A DNA stretch of 45,788 nucleotides from Phycisphaerales bacterium. Its GTDB lineage: Bacteria > Planctomycetota > Phycisphaerae > Phycisphaerales > SM1A02. The notes below the pieces were generated by a model, which was not told the origin of the DNA, made no database searches, and saw nothing but the letters and a program-made list of their open reading frames with translations. Shown piece by piece: positions 33,149 to 39,023 of the stretch. The stretch lies in assembly GCA_029260575.1 (NCBI GenBank), contig JAJDDB010000040.1, positions 1 through 45,788 of the forward strand, written 5' to 3'. The first letter of the stretch is position 1. Every line of letters begins with the position of its first letter. The position numbers and the translations under genes are program-made.

Positions 33149-33548
33149 CGGGCTCCTCCTGTACGGCATCCTCCGATGCGGTCAAACCTTCTGGCATCGC
33201 TGGCTCCTCCATGTTGGCGTCCTCGAGGACTATGAGAGTGCGCATGTCCCCGACGTGTTCGGTCTTCTGGGTGACAGTGCCTTCGGAGCGGTCCCAGAGC
33301 TGTCTCAGGACGTTATCGCTGCCCTTCTCCCCGGAGTGGACCATCTCAATCTGCTTGCGGATTAGGTCCTTGGCCCCTTCGAGTCCATCCTCCTCAAAGA
33401 CCTCGCGTAGCGCGTCGGTAAGCCAGTTGCGCTTGGGCCTGCCGCCTGGGTTGGCGTTGTTGCCCTTGCCGAATCGGCCTGTAGCGGGGTCGCGCTTTGC
33501 ATCTCCGACTTTTGCCGGTTTTGCGGATTGACTTTGCTCCTCAGTCAT
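33135..33548 (-). CDS. Terminase small subunit-like protein
   Basis: A 137-residue protein beginning with a basic Gly/Asn-rich motif (RDPATGRFGKGNNANPGGRP) typical of small DNA-binding proteins found next to phage terminases, then a helical segment (NWLTDALREVFEEDGLEGAK, DNVLRQLWDRSEG) and an acidic tail. First gene of the leftward late operon. A small-terminase role is inferred from motif and place. Confidence 0.65.
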   Translation of the reverse strand: MTEEQSQSAKPAKVGDAKRDPATGRFGKGNNANPGGRPKRNWLTDALREVFEEDGLEGAKDLIRKQIEMVHSGEKGSDNVLRQLWDRSEGTVTQKTEHVGDMRTLIVLEDANMEEPAMPEGLTASEDAVQEEPDEEV

Positions 33549-33712
33549 ACTTTCGGTTTAGCGACTGAATTGGTCGGATACAAGTACAATCGCTGATTGG
33601 GGTTAGGGTTGGTGGGGTTGGTTCGGACGCGGTTTATCGTTGCGTTCTTGGGTGTGGTCATCTATTTATTGGTGCGTCAGTAATGTTGCTGGCTAAACCT
33701 GGAGATTTTGAA
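33549..33712. promoter_or_regulatory. Divergent intergenic region with G-rich tract
   Basis: It separates the leftward late operon from two rightward genes, so promoters for both directions are expected. I see only weak candidates: rightward TTGCGT ... TATTTA with 17 bp between, and leftward TTGTAT ... TAAACC with 17 bp. On the + strand 33599-33621 has G runs of 4, 3, 2, 4 and 2 separated by 2-3 bases, a possible G-quadruplex. Late promoters may use a phage-encoded activator. Confidence 0.45.
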
Positions 33713-34006
33713 ATGAGTGTAGTTCGACACACCCCTGGACCGTGGACGGTCACCCCTGAGAACCTCGACGTTGTTGGCCCGGACGGCGATCCCGTCCTAG
33801 ATGCGGTCGGCGATGATGATGTAGCGATTGCTGACCTCCACTTGGCGGCAGCCGCTCCCGAGCTTCTGGAGGTCGTAGAAGAGCTTTTCAACTGGGCAAA
33901 CCTGAACATACTATTCCGCCCCGAACTCCGCGAGACGATCAATGAGGCTTGCTGGGACAAAGCCCGCAAGGTGTATGACTGCGCACTGATGAGGCCGGAA
34001 CAATGA
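33713..34006 (+). CDS. Conserved phage protein of the HTPGPW ... AAAPELLE family
   Basis: A 97-residue protein beginning MSVVRHTPGPWTV and containing IADLHLAAAAPELLEVVEEL, the signature of a very common small phage protein of unknown function. ATG 33713 has GGAG eight bases upstream; ATG 33683 is less likely. First of two rightward genes facing the early-left operon. Confidence 0.7.
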   Translation: MSVVRHTPGPWTVTPENLDVVGPDGDPVLDAVGDDDVAIADLHLAAAAPELLEVVEELFNWANLNILFRPELRETINEACWDKARKVYDCALMRPEQ

Positions 34007-34299
34007 GCTCCACCGAGGCGCTGCTGATGTCCTGCAAGGAGTGTGGGGGAGGCTTTGAGGTTGGCCCTGTGGCCAAATGCACCTTCTGCGGTGGCGGGCA
34101 GTTGAAGCGTGGGATTGAGCTTTTTTGGGGTCCGTGGGACTCTCGAGGAGCTCGGATTGAAGAGATGTGGGTGCCGGTGCTGGCGGTGAAGAGCCGGACT
34201 CGGAGGCGTGGTGGTCACGTTGACTACTTTTGCGAGATAGTTGGCGGTGAGGGGGGGAGGTGGTTTGACCGCGAGAAGCTCGGCTGGCTCAATAGCTAG
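34003..34299 (+). CDS. Small zinc-ribbon protein
   Basis: A 98-residue protein with CKECGGGF ... CTFCGGG (two CxxC knuckles in the first 35 residues), then a Trp/Arg-rich domain. Coupled to the previous gene by ATGA; a terminator follows at 34316-34348. Nucleic-acid or protein binding is likely; role unknown. Confidence 0.65.
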   Translation: MSSTEALLMSCKECGGGFEVGPVAKCTFCGGGQLKRGIELFWGPWDSRGARIEEMWVPVLAVKSRTRRRGGHVDYFCEIVGGEGGRWFDREKLGWLNS

Positions 34300-34315
34300 C
34301 TGATCGGCGATTTCG

Positions 34316-34348
34316 GCGGGGCGTGGCTTTCGGGCTGCGCCCCGCTTT
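34316..34348 (+). terminator. Rho-independent terminator, rightward
   Basis: A perfect 8-bp GC stem (GCGGGGCG 34316-34323, CGCCCCGC 34338-34345) with a 14-base loop, followed by TTT. It ends the two-gene rightward unit and lies where that unit meets the leftward early operon. Confidence 0.7.
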
Positions 34349-34354
34349 CATTGG

Positions 34355-34531
34355 TTAATCCTTCCAACCGAGTCCGCCGTGGCGGAGGGGTCTCTCTAGC
34401 TGTTCCACGCGGTCAGCTAGATGGCGCATGGTGACCACAGCCGCTTTGATTGCCTCCCACTTCTCTATAGCCAGTGCGTCGTCTTTGCTGCTCAGAATTA
34501 GTCGCCTCACTACGTCTTCGACTTCACTCAT
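34355..34531 (-). CDS. Small helical protein
   Basis: A 58-residue protein (SEVEDVVRRLILSSKDDALA, then a coiled-coil-like ADRVEQLERPL). ATG 34531 overlaps the previous stop by 8 bases (ATGAGTGA). Last gene of the early-left operon. Function unknown. Confidence 0.6.
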   Translation of the reverse strand: MSEVEDVVRRLILSSKDDALAIEKWEAIKAAVVTMRHLADRVEQLERPLRHGGLGWKD

Positions 34532-34793
34532 CGTTCTCCTTCTCGGGCTGCGCCCCGCTTTTTCGTAGGGCTTCGTTGAGCTTGGTCGGGTCGCTGTAGC
34601 CGTTGTCGCGTGCGACTTGGGCCAGCTTGCGGCTGACCTCTCGCTCGTCCCATCCATTTGGCTTGTTGCGCATGGCGGTGGTCTTTGAGAGCCCCCTGGA
34701 GTGCATGTCGCAGTAGCCGTTCGACGTTGCCGAGTGGGTGCATCGGAATGTCGCCCATCCTTGGCCGAGGGTCATCTTGCATGAGTCGGTCAT
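34524..34793 (-). CDS. Small Cys/His-containing protein
   Basis: An 89-residue protein: FRCTHSATSNGYCDMHSRG (possible zinc site C-H...C--H) followed by a helical DNA-binding-like part (DEREVSRKLAQVARDNGYSD). The Cys/His unit resembles the small zinc element often found with phage DNA-interacting proteins. Start overlaps upstream stop as ATGA. Confidence 0.6.
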   Translation of the reverse strand: MTDSCKMTLGQGWATFRCTHSATSNGYCDMHSRGLSKTTAMRNKPNGWDEREVSRKLAQVARDNGYSDPTKLNEALRKSGAQPEKENDE

Positions 34794-35452
34794 TGTTCCT
34801 TCTCCAGCTCCGCCACGCGCTGGGCGAGGGCGTCGCGTTGGTTCTGAATGTTCCGGCAGTACGCGCCCCTCTCCTCTTCGTGCTTGCGCTGAAGAAGGCG
34901 GCTTGTCGCCGTCGAGCGGTCCTCTGGCTTGTGTAGAGAATTGATGAGCGTCCAGTTTCGGTTCTCATCGTTAGCCGCGCGTAATTCAATCTCCAACCGT
35001 TCGACCTCGGCCTTGAGCGAGTCGCGCTCGGTGCGGAGTTCCCGGTTCGCGTCCAGGCCGAGATTCACATCAATCCGCGCGACTCGGTTCTCCCGCTTCA
35101 ACTCGTCGCGCTCGGCGGTGAGGGTTGCGGCCCTGACGGCGACGTTCTCCCGCTCAATTTCGCACGACTCATGCCGTTCGTTCGATCCGTCGCTGTCCAC
35201 AATCGTTGTCCCAGGCATGTGCTTTCCGCAGATGCAGCAGCGCGGGCGTTCAAGTTTGAATTCTAGCCTAGCTATCTTTGCGTCCCGCTTCTCTACTCGG
35301 TTCTCCAGCCGCGTCCGTTCGGCGCTCAGGGTGCGCAGGGCTGTTGCGCAGCGTCGGTACTGTTCAGCGTCATCCGGGTAACCGTTGCTGACTGATTCCG
35401 GTACCTGTTCGGCGCACCACACCGCAAGCGCTTCGATTCCTTCGGGGGTCAT
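34790..35452 (-). CDS. Long coiled-coil protein
   Basis: A 220-residue protein. The N-terminus (MTPEGIEALAVWCAEQVPE) resembles that of the gene at 43484-43774 (MTPAEIEKLAERCPAE). A small CCICGKHM ... HESCEIE cysteine cluster (about 71-97) interrupts two coiled-coil stretches (ERTRLENRVEKRDAKIARLE; RDSLKAEVERLEIELRAAND). ATG 35452 forms ATGA with the gene before it. Function unknown. Confidence 0.6.
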   Translation of the reverse strand: MTPEGIEALAVWCAEQVPESVSNGYPDDAEQYRRCATALRTLSAERTRLENRVEKRDAKIARLEFKLERPRCCICGKHMPGTTIVDSDGSNERHESCEIERENVAVRAATLTAERDELKRENRVARIDVNLGLDANRELRTERDSLKAEVERLEIELRAANDENRNWTLINSLHKPEDRSTATSRLLQRKHEEERGAYCRNIQNQRDALAQRVAELEKEQ

Positions 35453-35595
35453 TCGGTGGGCTCCTTCGTTAGTTCGTGGTCGCACTGGCATCCGTATTTC
35501 TCAAACGTCAGCTCGTACCCGTAGTCAATCAAGAGAAACGCGAGGTAGAAACCAACCAACGACAGCAGTAAAAAACCTGCATCTTTACGTTTCAT
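35449..35595 (-). CDS. Small membrane protein
   Basis: A 48-residue ORF: basic start MKRKD, one hydrophobic helix (AGFLLLSLVGFYLAFLLIDY), then a short tail with CQC. Coupled at both ends by overlaps (ATGA). N-in/C-out topology; role unknown. Confidence 0.6.
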   Translation of the reverse strand: MKRKDAGFLLLSLVGFYLAFLLIDYGYELTFEKYGCQCDHELTKEPTE

Positions 35596-35852
35596 CGCGT
35601 CTCTCCCTTCCTGCGCTCGATGCGCTTCGTGGCTTCGCGTCCGTGGTAGGCCCAGATCGCGCTCCAGCCTGTTGAGTGTGCTCGGATTCGTCGAAGGCAG
35701 TCCAGACAGTCGGCATCGTCAAGCCCACCCTCTATGGTAACCACGCGAACCTCGTCGTCTCTGTGATAGGTCCGTTTGCACCACGACTTCCATTTAAGGT
35801 AGTGCTTGCCAGACCACGCCTTCCACACATGCACCCTCTCGCGCTTAGCCAT
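35592..35852 (-). CDS. Small basic Trp/Cys-containing protein
   Basis: An 86-residue, Lys/Arg/Trp-rich protein (VWKAWSGKHYLKWKSWCKR) with DADCLDCLRRIR, a CxxC that may bind metal. In the early-left operon; function unknown. Confidence 0.6.
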   Translation of the reverse strand: MAKRERVHVWKAWSGKHYLKWKSWCKRTYHRDDEVRVVTIEGGLDDADCLDCLRRIRAHSTGWSAIWAYHGREATKRIERRKGETR

Positions 35853-36042
35853 CGGCGGACTCCTCCAGCCGCTCTAACGCGGCGGCGAGGTGGTCCCGAA
35901 GCCGACGCACACTATCCGCGCCCAGGTAGTCTCGTGCGGATATTTCTCCGTCAACTAGCGACGGGAGGATCTCAAGCGCGAGTAGTCCGTGCTCACCAAA
36001 CTCTTCGCCAACGTCTGTCAGCGTTCCGTCTATGTGTTTCAT
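35845..36042 (-). CDS. Small acidic helical protein
   Basis: A 65-residue protein (GEEFGEHGLLALEILPSLVD, RDYLGADSVRRLRDHLAAAL). ATG 36042 overlaps the upstream stop as ATGA. Function unknown. Confidence 0.55.
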   Translation of the reverse strand: MKHIDGTLTDVGEEFGEHGLLALEILPSLVDGEISARDYLGADSVRRLRDHLAAALERLEESADG

Positions 36043-36428
36043 TTCCCTTCCCTCGCTTCCCGGTGCGCGGATAACGCGGCGCGGACGTTCGCCCACGCGG
36101 GGTCTTCGTCGATACTCTTCGCTAGTCCGCTGTCAATTATACGAGCCAACGCGGACCACCCGGCCACGCCCTCCAGCGCCTCCATCCCGGCACGCAGCGC
36201 GGCGAGTTCGGACGGATGAGGGATTCGTGGACCGAACTTGATCCCATCCGGGTCTATTGCCTTCCCGTCCGTGAACCACAGATCCGGCGCTGTTTGGTGC
36301 CCGACGATCAAGCCGCCGTCATACGGGGAATCAATCCAATACCATCCCGCCTCGCTGGGCGGCGATTCGCTCCAACCTGGGGTGCTACTCATTGCATCCA
36401 ACTCTTTCAGCTCCTCAAAAACGTCCAT
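36039..36428 (-). CDS. Conserved small protein with W..PP..AGWYW and FGPRIP.PSELAAL
   Basis: A 129-residue protein with TPGWSESPPSEAGWYWIDSP at about 16-35 and KFGPRIPHPSELAALRAG. The same pair of motifs occurs in the rightward gene at 42952-43326, so the two are paralogues carried in opposite arms. The W-x-PP-E-G-YW start is frequent in small phage proteins of unknown role. Confidence 0.65.
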   Translation of the reverse strand: MDVFEELKELDAMSSTPGWSESPPSEAGWYWIDSPYDGGLIVGHQTAPDLWFTDGKAIDPDGIKFGPRIPHPSELAALRAGMEALEGVAGWSALARIIDSGLAKSIDEDPAWANVRAALSAHREAREGK

Positions 36429-36826
36429 TACATGCTCCAGCTTTCTAGTGGTTTAGAGTTCAGCGCGTTGGCCGGGAGCTGGTCTTGCGGCCAGTGTCGG
36501 TGTGCGCACTCACAAAGGTAAATCGGGTGCTTGTTCTCGTAGGTTCCCGCGATGCAGAGGGCTCGAGCGGGCTCGGGGTGGGTGATGGCGTAGCCGCGCC
36601 CCATGCAATGCGGGCAGGTGTCGCCCTTGCCACGGTCAACCTCGGCGTAGTGGCGGCAGAGGTGGCTGACGCGAATCCACTCGTTGTCCTGTGCGGTGAC
36701 TTCGAGGATCTTGCTGCTCTTGTCGCGCTTCTTCTTGAGCGTGTCGCTGTCCCAGTTGAAGTTGGTCTCCAGGTAGTGGAGCGTGTACGGGGGCTGGTGT
36801 GGGTGGAAGGGGCCTCGGCGGGTCAT
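36428..36826 (-). CDS. Zinc-binding protein, possible replication/recombination accessory
   Basis: A 132-residue protein: PPYTLHYLETNFNWDSDTLKK, then HLCRHYAEVDRGKGDTCPHC-MGRG and CECAHRHW. CPHCMGRGY recalls DnaJ-type zinc elements (CxxCxGxG). Start ATG 36826 overlaps the preceding stop. It follows the O/P-like genes, so a role in DNA metabolism is likely but unproven. Confidence 0.6.
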   Translation of the reverse strand: MTRRGPFHPHQPPYTLHYLETNFNWDSDTLKKKRDKSSKILEVTAQDNEWIRVSHLCRHYAEVDRGKGDTCPHCMGRGYAITHPEPARALCIAGTYENKHPIYLCECAHRHWPQDQLPANALNSKPLESWSM

Positions 36827-36999
36827 CGGGACTCTATCCAGGCCATGCGCCCTCCGCCGTTTTCGTGCCAACACTTGATATGGACTAAGGCAAATGTGTC
36901 GGTTGCCCCAAGCCTGATAAAGCCCCAATCAACCGGAGCCTCGAATTCCGCTCCTAGCGGCCTAATAACCCGCAGACATGATTCGCAAACAGAGATCAT
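36823..36999 (-). CDS. Small CxxC protein
   Basis: A 58-residue ORF with ATGA overlaps at both ends: MISVCESCLRVIRPLGAEF, then HIKCWHENGGGRM. The C-x2-C ... C-x-H arrangement could bind one zinc. Function unknown. Confidence 0.6.
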   Translation of the reverse strand: MISVCESCLRVIRPLGAEFEAPVDWGFIRLGATDTFALVHIKCWHENGGGRMAWIESR

Positions 37000-37436
37000 T
37001 CCCCGCCCCCGATAGCCTTCTGGCCCTCAACCTGCGCGTAGTGATAATCCTTCATCTCGCGGGGCATGTCCGCCCAATTGAACTCGCCGGGGTCGCCTTC
37101 CCAGTCGAACGGGACGTGGACTTCATGCCAGCGCTCAATGCAGAGCGGGCCTCCGTGGCGTTCGCGGTATCGAGCTCCGCCCAGGTCGGTGGCGTACTCG
37201 GGGACTTTGATGATGCGGCCTTCGATGCACTCGGCGAGGTCTGAGGGCTTGGGCCAGCCGAAAGTCTTCTTGGTCAACAGCGGCTCGGTCGCCTTGATGA
37301 TTTGAGCGTCTGTGAAGCGCTGACAGGCCGTGTGCCAGACTTTCACCATGACATCCATCTTCCCGGTCGGGGGAGGACCGTGGAGCGCCTCAAAGGCTTG
37401 GAGGAGTTCTGCGATTGGCGTGCGGTAAGTGCTCAT
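36996..37436 (-). CDS. Putative helicase loader (lambda P-like position)
   Basis: A 146-residue protein with ELLQAFEALHG, KVWHTACQRFTDAQIIKATE and FGWPKPSDLAECIEG. The order helical segment - fTDaqi - WPkPsdl matches the N-terminal part of phage replication proteins that load host DnaB helicase. It follows the iteron-bearing initiator gene by an ATGA overlap, the O-P order of lambdoid phages. It is shorter than lambda P (233 residues), so it may be only the core. Confidence 0.55.
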   Translation of the reverse strand: MSTYRTPIAELLQAFEALHGPPPTGKMDVMVKVWHTACQRFTDAQIIKATEPLLTKKTFGWPKPSDLAECIEGRIIKVPEYATDLGGARYRERHGGPLCIERWHEVHVPFDWEGDPGEFNWADMPREMKDYHYAQVEGQKAIGGGE

Positions 37437-38128
37437 GGGTTGATTCTTTCTGCTTCGATGATGGGGCCGCCGTTCTCGTTCGAGAAAAAATCAGCGACCG
37501 GGGAGGGTTTCGAGTCTCTTGGTTGTCCGTTGCCCTGGGCCTTGGGCTCGAACAGACCCGTGTAGCTGTTCTCGGTTGAGAAGGTGAGGGCGGCTATAAG
37601 CCTCTGATGGTCCCAGCCCTTAACCTTCTTGATGAGCTTGTTGTGAGCCGTAGGCGTGGGTGTCTTCCCCTTCTCTTTTCTCATCTGGATGAAGTCTCGC
37701 CACTCTTCGAGAACCTCATCCGTCCAGTCGGCTGGGAGCGGTTCAAACTTCACCTTCCGAGCCTTCTTCTTGGTCTTCGGTTTAGGATATTTGGAAGCGG
37801 CATCTCCCCCCCCCAACTCCCCCCCCTTAAGTAACTGGCCGTCAGTTGCCGATTTCGGCAATGGGTTGCCACTCTCACTATCGGCAATGGGTTGCCGTTT
37901 TCGGCCACTGGTTGCCGATGTGGCAATGGGTTGCCGTTTAACTGGGCCCGTTGCCGTTTTCGGCCATGGGTTGCCGCCCTCATCCAAACCCTCAATCAGC
38001 CCTTTCCAGTGGCGAATTGTCCTAGGCGGGACTCCGAATGCTTCGGCTGCGCGAGTGGTGCTCCACAGAATTGGAGACTGCTCTAGCGCCCAAAGGTAGA
38101 CCCGCGCCCCGTTCGGAAGGCTGCTCAC
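37433..38128 (-). CDS. Replication initiator (lambda O-like) containing the origin iterons
   Basis: A 231-residue protein. N-terminal winged helix (ALEQSPILWSTTRAAEAFGV then PPRTIRHWKGLI, about 14-48). A low-complexity middle translated from DNA repeats (KRQPIATSATSGRKRQPIAD; GNPLPKSATDGQ; about 60-105) and a Lys-rich linker follow. The C-terminal domain (LPADWTDEVLEEWRDFIQMR ... HNKLIKKVKGWD) resembles the partner-binding end of phage O proteins. In lambda the O gene likewise contains the origin to which O binds. The partner would be the loader encoded next. GTG start. Confidence 0.75.
   Translation of the reverse strand: MSSLPNGARVYLWALEQSPILWSTTRAAEAFGVPPRTIRHWKGLIEGLDEGGNPWPKTATGPVKRQPIATSATSGRKRQPIADSESGNPLPKSATDGQLLKGGELGGGDAASKYPKPKTKKKARKVKFEPLPADWTDEVLEEWRDFIQMRKEKGKTPTPTAHNKLIKKVKGWDHQRLIAALTFSTENSYTGLFEPKAQGNGQPRDSKPSPVADFFSNENGGPIIEAERINP
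37804..37827. repeat. Two long C/G homopolymer tracts beside the origin
   Basis: The + strand has C9 and C8 runs within 24 bases (G runs on the coding strand, giving GGELGGGDA in the initiator). Runs this long in coding DNA are prone to slippage, which would frameshift the C-terminal half of the initiator. They directly flank the iterons; an A/T-richer, purine-asymmetric stretch follows at about 37745-37800. Confidence 0.6.
37837..37976. repeat. Replication origin: seven iterons inside the initiator gene
   Basis: Seven copies of a unit close to CGGCAATGGGTTGCCG, itself a palindrome (GGCAA-N4-TTGCC). The shared TTGCC begins at 37846, 37866, 37892, 37912, 37931, 37951 and 37971: spacings of 20, 26, 20, 19, 20 and 20, about two helical turns, so the sites face the same side of the DNA. 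Copies 2, 3 and 5 are best; 1 and 6 are degenerate on the left arm. Regularly phased repeats inside an O-like gene are the hallmark of lambdoid origins. Confidence 0.82.
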
Positions 38129-38379
38129 TTCACATGCCCCCAGGTCTTGCCGGAGAGAACGTTCTCAATGCTCTGGCGGGAGACGCCACTCAGCATTGCC
38201 AGGGCCGCAGGCTTCAGGCCCGCTAGGCTGCGAAGGCGAATCAACTTTACGGACGCCTCGGTGAGCTTGGCCCGCCCGTTCACCTCGCCCAGACGGCGGG
38301 ACGCATCGCCCACTTTCAGGGAGGGGGAGCGTTTGGTATAATTCAACCTCGGCTTATTCATCTGAGCCCAGGAGATCAT
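38125..38379 (-). CDS. Small helix-turn-helix protein
   Basis: An 84-residue protein: basic N-terminus, then NGRAKLTEASVKLIRLRS and ALAMLSGVSRQSIENVLSGK-TW. This module is the one found at the C-terminus of the HNH proteins at 31933-32400 and 43771-44274 (GRSKLTRQDVLEIR ... YGVGTSTI; PRAKLTELRAIEIL ... YGVSRHVI). It is therefore either the leftover tail of an HNH gene or the module reused as a regulator. As first gene of the early-left operon, next to a palindrome, a regulatory role is attractive. ATG 38361 is an alternative start. Confidence 0.7.
   Translation of the reverse strand: MISWAQMNKPRLNYTKRSPSLKVGDASRRLGEVNGRAKLTEASVKLIRLRSLAGLKPAALAMLSGVSRQSIENVLSGKTWGHVK
38334..38342 (+). promoter_or_regulatory. 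Extended -10 promoter, rightward, inside the HTH gene
   Basis: TGGTATAAT gives a perfect -10 hexamer (38337-38342) with the TG extension one base upstream. The -35 region (TTTCAG at 38314-38319) is poor, as is usual for extended -10 promoters. It points away from the HTH gene and toward the terminator at 38427-38469. Confidence 0.55.
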
Positions 38380-38385
38380 ATCTCC
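38371..38385. promoter_or_regulatory. Palindromic operator candidate GGAGAT-N3-ATCTCC
   Basis: A perfect 6-bp inverted repeat with a 3-base spacer covering the start codon and ribosome site of the HTH gene at 38379. Size and place fit autoregulation by that small DNA-binding protein. Confidence 0.5.
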
Positions 38386-38426
38386 GCCCGTGATGCAAGT
38401 CGCGGAAGAAGACTTTCCAGGTTTTT

Positions 38427-38469
38427 AGCTGGCTCGCTCCCCTTCACCGGATGCGGGCCAGCTTTTTTT
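38427..38469 (+). terminator. Rho-independent terminator, rightward, ahead of the early-right promoter
   Basis: AGCTGGC (38427-38433) pairs with GCCAGCT (38457-38463), followed directly by a run of seven T. It insulates the early-right promoter from upstream transcription and would end the candidate small RNA. Confidence 0.75.
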
Positions 38470-38481
38470 GTGGGGAGAGGC

Positions 38482-38511
38482 TTGACACCGCTTCTAGGGG
38501 TGGGGTAAAAC
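38482..38511 (+). promoter_or_regulatory. Early rightward promoter
   Basis: Perfect -35 TTGACA (38482-38487), 18 bp, then TAAAAC (38506-38511, 4/6). The start site would be about 38518, 18 bases ahead of the first gene of the rightward operon, whose ATG is preceded by GGAGG. Confidence 0.75.
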
Positions 38512-38534
38512 CTCTGGTCTACCTGGAGGTTTTA
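38506..38534. promoter_or_regulatory. 9-bp inverted repeat spanning promoter -10 and ribosome site
   Basis: TAAAACCTC (38506-38514) and GAGGTTTTA (38526-38534) are perfect inverted repeats 11 bp apart. The left arm is the -10 region and the right arm contains the Shine-Dalgarno. A dimeric repressor bound here would block the early-right promoter. If transcription starts upstream of it, the same arms would form a hairpin hiding the ribosome site. Confidence 0.65.
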
Positions 38535-38535
38535 T

Positions 38536-38802
38536 ATGGACGATGACATTGCCCGCGAGCCGGATACGAGTTCGCTTCGAGCCGCCCTTGAGTGGGTGCA
38601 GGACGAGAGCGAACGGCTCTCCGAAGAGGAGGGCATTCCGCCGAGTCACGCCCGAGATGCGGCCCTCTTGACGCTGGGCTTTGCGCTTGGCCGAGAGGAC
38701 AAGGTGGAGCTTTCCGGCGCCCTCGCCAGCGTCATTGCTAACCCGCCCGCCACGATGGGGCAGGTTGACGCGATAGACCAGCTTGTGAGGGGGTGGGACT
38801 GA
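38536..38802 (+). CDS. Small acidic protein, first early-right gene
   Basis: An 88-residue acidic helical protein (RAALEWVQDESERLSEEEG, HARDAALLTLGFALGREDK). The start has GGAGG seven bases upstream and an operator-like inverted repeat ahead. First-position early genes are often regulators or host-takeover proteins, but I recognise no motif. Confidence 0.65.
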   Translation: MDDDIAREPDTSSLRAALEWVQDESERLSEEEGIPPSHARDAALLTLGFALGREDKVELSGALASVIANPPATMGQVDAIDQLVRGWD

Positions 38803-39023
38803 TGGGGCCTCGACCACCGGCCACTGACGGCCACTACAACGAAGACCGAGGGTGCGTAGTTGTTGCTGATGTCTACATTCCCCTGCCCCTATTTACAAAT
38901 CTTGCCAGCCTCATTGGCGACCTAGCCCAGCAGTCCGTTCTGCTTGATTTTAGGAAGACTCAACTCCCCGAGAGCATCTGCATCTACGGGGTTTGGTTCT
39001 ACCCGGAGCGAAGCGATGACTAG
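38802..39023 (+). CDS. Small protein of unknown function
   Basis: A 73-residue protein (GCVVVADVYIPLPLFTNLAS, then SICIYGVWFYPERS), mixed hydrophobic. ATG 38802 overlaps the previous stop as TGATG; a GTG at 38793 is the alternative. Confidence 0.55.
   Translation: MGPRPPATDGHYNEDRGCVVVADVYIPLPLFTNLASLIGDLAQQSVLLDFRKTQLPESICIYGVWFYPERSDD

Larger units (their letters stand above)
38349..38469 (+). ncRNA. Candidate small antisense RNA (OOP-like layout)
   Basis: From the predicted start of the extended -10 promoter to the terminator is about 120 bases with no useful reading frame. Its first 30 bases are antisense to the beginning of the HTH gene at 38125-38379. Lambda OOP, a short terminated antisense RNA next to the O gene, is a structural precedent. 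Inferred from promoter plus terminator only. Confidence 0.4.

Noticed and set aside
37837..37976. CRISPR array
   Set aside because: Units are about 16 bp with 3-10 bp between them, palindromic, inside a gene, and spaced by helical turns; there are no spacers or cas genes.
38125..38536. Lysogeny control region of a temperate phage
   Set aside because: No integrase, excisionase, attachment site or CI-like repressor was found; the operators and promoters alone do not show lysogeny.
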